Of a stretch of DNA of 64,000 nt, positions 62,003-64,000 are shown piece by piece. Under the pieces are notes generated by a model. The model searched no databases, was not told where the DNA came from, and saw nothing but the letters and a program-made list of their open reading frames with translations. The stretch covers positions 2,914,001-2,978,000 of the forward strand of contig NZ_LT629711.1 of assembly GCF_900104525.1 (NCBI RefSeq). Reading direction: 5' to 3'. Position 1 is the first letter of the stretch, and the number at the start of each line of letters is the position of its first letter. Source of the DNA: Pedococcus dokdonensis (GTDB taxonomy: Bacteria; Actinomycetota; Actinomycetes; Actinomycetales; Dermatophilaceae). A program made the position numbers and the translations under genes.

Positions 62003-63542
62003 GCCCATCCCTGCGACCGCTCAGCGTCCAGCGGTACCGGCGCGCGTTCGCACGCATGGTCGCCGCGCCGTCCGACGCCACCGTCGACGTGCAGCACCCG
62101 CCGCGGCCCAGCGCGGTCGACGACTTCCACGTGCGCGAGACCCGGCTCACCGGTGCCGACGTCGCGCGGCTGCTCGCCGACGAGGGCGTGAGCTTCTGGT
62201 GGACCGACGACGTCAAGGGCGGCATCACCCGGCTGTGTGCCACGGCCGACCACGCGTCCGACGTCCTCCGGGCACTGCTGAGGCTGGCCGAGCGCGAGTC
62301 GCTGGCGGTGGAGCTGCGGCACCGCCGGACCAACGCGCTGCTCGAGTCCTCCACCCGGGCCGCCCTGCACACCCTGGTAGCCGAGAAGTTCATCCGGCTG
62401 GTCGTCCAGGACATGCGGTCCTCGGCACCCCCGCTCACCCTCTCGGTGGAGGCGTGGAGCGAGACCCCGAGGGCCACCTGTCCTCGCCCAACAACAACCC
62501 GCTGGCCTCGCGGATCTGGCGGTCCACGGCGGAGGCGATGGACCAGCGATCCGGGGCCTGGGCGCTCGAGGACCTGCTGCCCGCGCCGGCGGCCGAGGTC
62601 GTGCCGTTCGACGTCGACTGGGTGTTCTCGTGGGTCGATGCTTCCGACCCGAACTGGCAGGAGATGTTCGCGGCCTGGGCGCCCGAGGAGGCCAGCGACG
62701 CCAGCGACCGGTCCCGCTTCGCGACGCGCGACGACCTGAAGTTCGCGCTGCGCTCCCTGGAGCTGTACGCCCCGTGGATCCGCACCATCCACGTGCTCAC
62801 GAACTGCCGCCCGCCCGAGTGGCTCGACGTGGACCACCCGCGGATCAACTGGGTCGACCACACCGACGTCTTCGAGGCCGAGCACCTGCCGACCTTCAGC
62901 TCGCACGCCATCGAGACGGTCGTGCACCGCATCCCGGGGCTGGCCGACCACTTCGTCTACTCCAACGACGACTTCTTCCTGACCCGTCGCACCGAGCCGG
63001 CCGACTTCTTCCACGCCAACGGCATTGCCCGGCTGCGCCTAGAGCCCTACGGCATCGTCAACGGGCCGGCCACCCCCGGTGACCCCGACTACCTCAACGG
63101 CGCCCGCAACTCGGCCGCCCTGCTCGCGGACGAGTTCGGTCGCACCCCGGTGCGGCTGCACACCCACTCACCGCAGAGCATGAACCGCACGGTGCTCGCG
63201 GAGATGGAGGGCAAGTACGCCGACGCCTTCACCCGCACGCGGGCCAACCGGTTCCGCGACAGCACCGACATCGCGGTGACCGGGTTCCTCTACCACCACT
63301 ACGCCTTCCTCACCGGCCGGGCGGTGCCGGACGGCGGGACCACGCTGCTGATCCAGCAGAACCACCGCTACGCCCGGCTGTTCGCCCAGCTGCTGGCCGC
63401 GCAGGACACCGGCCAGCTGTCCAAGTACCTCTCGGTGTGCGTCAACGACGGTCGCGGCAGCCACGACAACGCCGACTGGGACGCCCAGGCCCGGTCGTTC
63501 CTGCAGTCCTACTTCGCCGAGAAGAGCTCGTTCGAGCGCTGA
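61999..63542 (+). pseudogene. Stealth family sugar-phosphate transferase 2, frameshifted
   Basis: The N-terminal part (from GTG at 61999, overlapping the wecB stop) reads in one frame to about 62465 (SVEAWSET), then homology continues in another frame from 62466 (PEGHLSSPNNNPLA) to the stop at 63540-63542. Together they make about 515 residues with the Stealth blocks WVFSWVDASDPNWQEMF, RDDLKFALRSLELYAPWIRTIHVL, DHFVYSNDDFFL and a C-terminal FLYHHYAFLTGRAV. One extra C in the CCCC run at 62465-62468 would restore a single frame with natural sequence. It is either a real one-base deletion or a sequencing error in a homopolymer; unrepaired, the gene gives a truncated 246-residue protein. Confidence 0.85.
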
Positions 63543-63548
63543 CCCCGG

Positions 63549-64000
63549 CTAGCCGCGCTCGGGCTGCTCGGCCCACCACTCGCGCAGCGCCGCCTCGGCG
63601 GCCTCGCGGCCGACCATGCCACGGTCGAGGCGCAGCTCGAGCAGGAACGAGTAGGCCCGGCCGAGCACCGGTCCGGGCGCGATGCCGAGCACCTCGGCGA
63701 TCTCGTTGCCGTTGAGCTCGGGCCGCACCCTGGCCAGCTCCTCGGCCGCCATCAGCGCCTCGATCCGCTCCTCCAGCTGGTCGTAGGTCTGCGAGAGCCG
63801 GGCTGCCTTGCGGGCGTTGCGGGTGGTCGAGTCCGACCGGGTCAGCCGGTGCAGGCGCTGCAGCAACGGCCCCGCGTCGGTGACGTAGCGCCGGACCGCC
63901 GAGTCGGTCCACGCGCCGTCGCCGTAGCCGTGGAACCGCAGGTGCAGCTCGACCAGCCGGGTGACCGCCTTCACGGTGTCCTTGTCGTAGCGCAGCGCCT
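63549..64000 (-). CDS. CCA tRNA nucleotidyltransferase, C-terminal part
   Basis: The last about 150 residues of a gene that continues beyond the window edge. The visible sequence, from ALRYDKDTVKAVTRLVELHLRFHGY through the tRNA-binding helical part (LLQRLHRLTRSDSTTRNARKAARL) to NGNEIAEVLGIAPGPVLGRAY near the end, is the C-terminal region of bacterial poly(A) polymerase/CCA-adding enzymes (PcnA/CCA family) with its HD-domain remnant. It adds or repairs the CCA end of tRNAs. The nucleotidyltransferase active site is outside the window. Convergent with the Stealth 2 gene, 6 bp apart. Confidence 0.9.
   Translation of the reverse strand, partial: ALRYDKDTVKAVTRLVELHLRFHGYGDGAWTDSAVRRYVTDAGPLLQRLHRLTRSDSTTRNARKAARLSQTYDQLEERIEALMAAEELARVRPELNGNEIAEVLGIAPGPVLGRAYSFLLELRLDRGMVGREAAEAALREWWAEQPERG

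Noticed and set aside
58028..63542. Phase variation of the second Stealth gene by slippage
   Set aside because: A tract of only four or five C is too short for efficient slipped-strand switching; a deletion or sequencing error is simpler.

Overview
The window is chromosomal DNA of a high-GC actinobacterium. The core genes, the mycobacterial-type myo-inositol-phosphate synthase, the Thr-rich class A PBP, frequent GTG starts and the abundance of 4-bp GTGA/ATGA gene overlaps all fit. I would place it in Micrococcales, possibly Intrasporangiaceae; the family is an inference from general resemblance. I see no tRNA, rRNA, CRISPR array, insertion sequence or prophage.

Layout. 1-2.5 kb: a DUF389 membrane protein and the replicative helicase dnaB, with DnaA-box-like sites upstream. 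2.8-13.5 kb: accessory metabolism and transport (DUF2277, a DHA2-type MFS, an AlkD-type DNA glycosylase, a second MFS, a PIG-L deacetylase, a GH3 beta-glucosidase with a clear operator, a TetR regulator, a MATE exporter). 13.6-22.8 kb: a gamma-glutamyltransferase followed by a tightly overlapped myo-inositol catabolic operon (iolG-iolE-iolC-aldolase-iolB-iolD) facing a divergent GntR regulator. 22.9-30.4 kb: a DUF3352 protein, the rpsF-ssb-rpsR-rplI block, a GT87-like mannosyltransferase and a bifunctional PBP. 30.5-32.3 kb: a PadR regulator with its palindromic operator and ino1 (inositol synthesis), closed by a strong terminator and a striking 4 x 83-bp tandem hairpin array.

32.7-57.0 kb holds the most interesting region: 14 minus-strand genes, nearly all overlapping, that run from a small LpqN/DUF1795-like protein through PP2C phosphatase, FHA protein, Ser/Thr kinase with fn3 domain, FHA-helix-turn-helix protein, a 2114-residue Ig/fn3 protein, MoxR ATPase, DUF58 protein, a transglutaminase-fold membrane protein lacking its cysteine, an EssC-like ATPase with fused ubiquitin-like and FHA domains, two WXG100 proteins, a WXG100/thrombospondin-type-3 protein and a second LpqN/DUF1795-like protein. 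It merges the Bifidobacterium PFNA-type gene order (kinase, fn3, AAA, DUF58, transglutaminase) with a minimal type VII secretion set. Two almost identical promoters, each with a GGGGAG-N2-CTCCCC palindrome abutting the -35 element, precede the first gene and the WXG100 genes; this looks like a dedicated regulon signal.

57.1-64 kb: a glycerophosphodiesterase, then a cell-surface glycan locus with two Stealth-type sugar-phosphate transferases (the second frameshifted), an FkbM methyltransferase and the UDP-GlcNAc 2-epimerase wecB. The window ends inside a CCA-adding enzyme gene. A heptamer, GTATGCC, is scattered throughout at several times its expected frequency and overrides codon preference.
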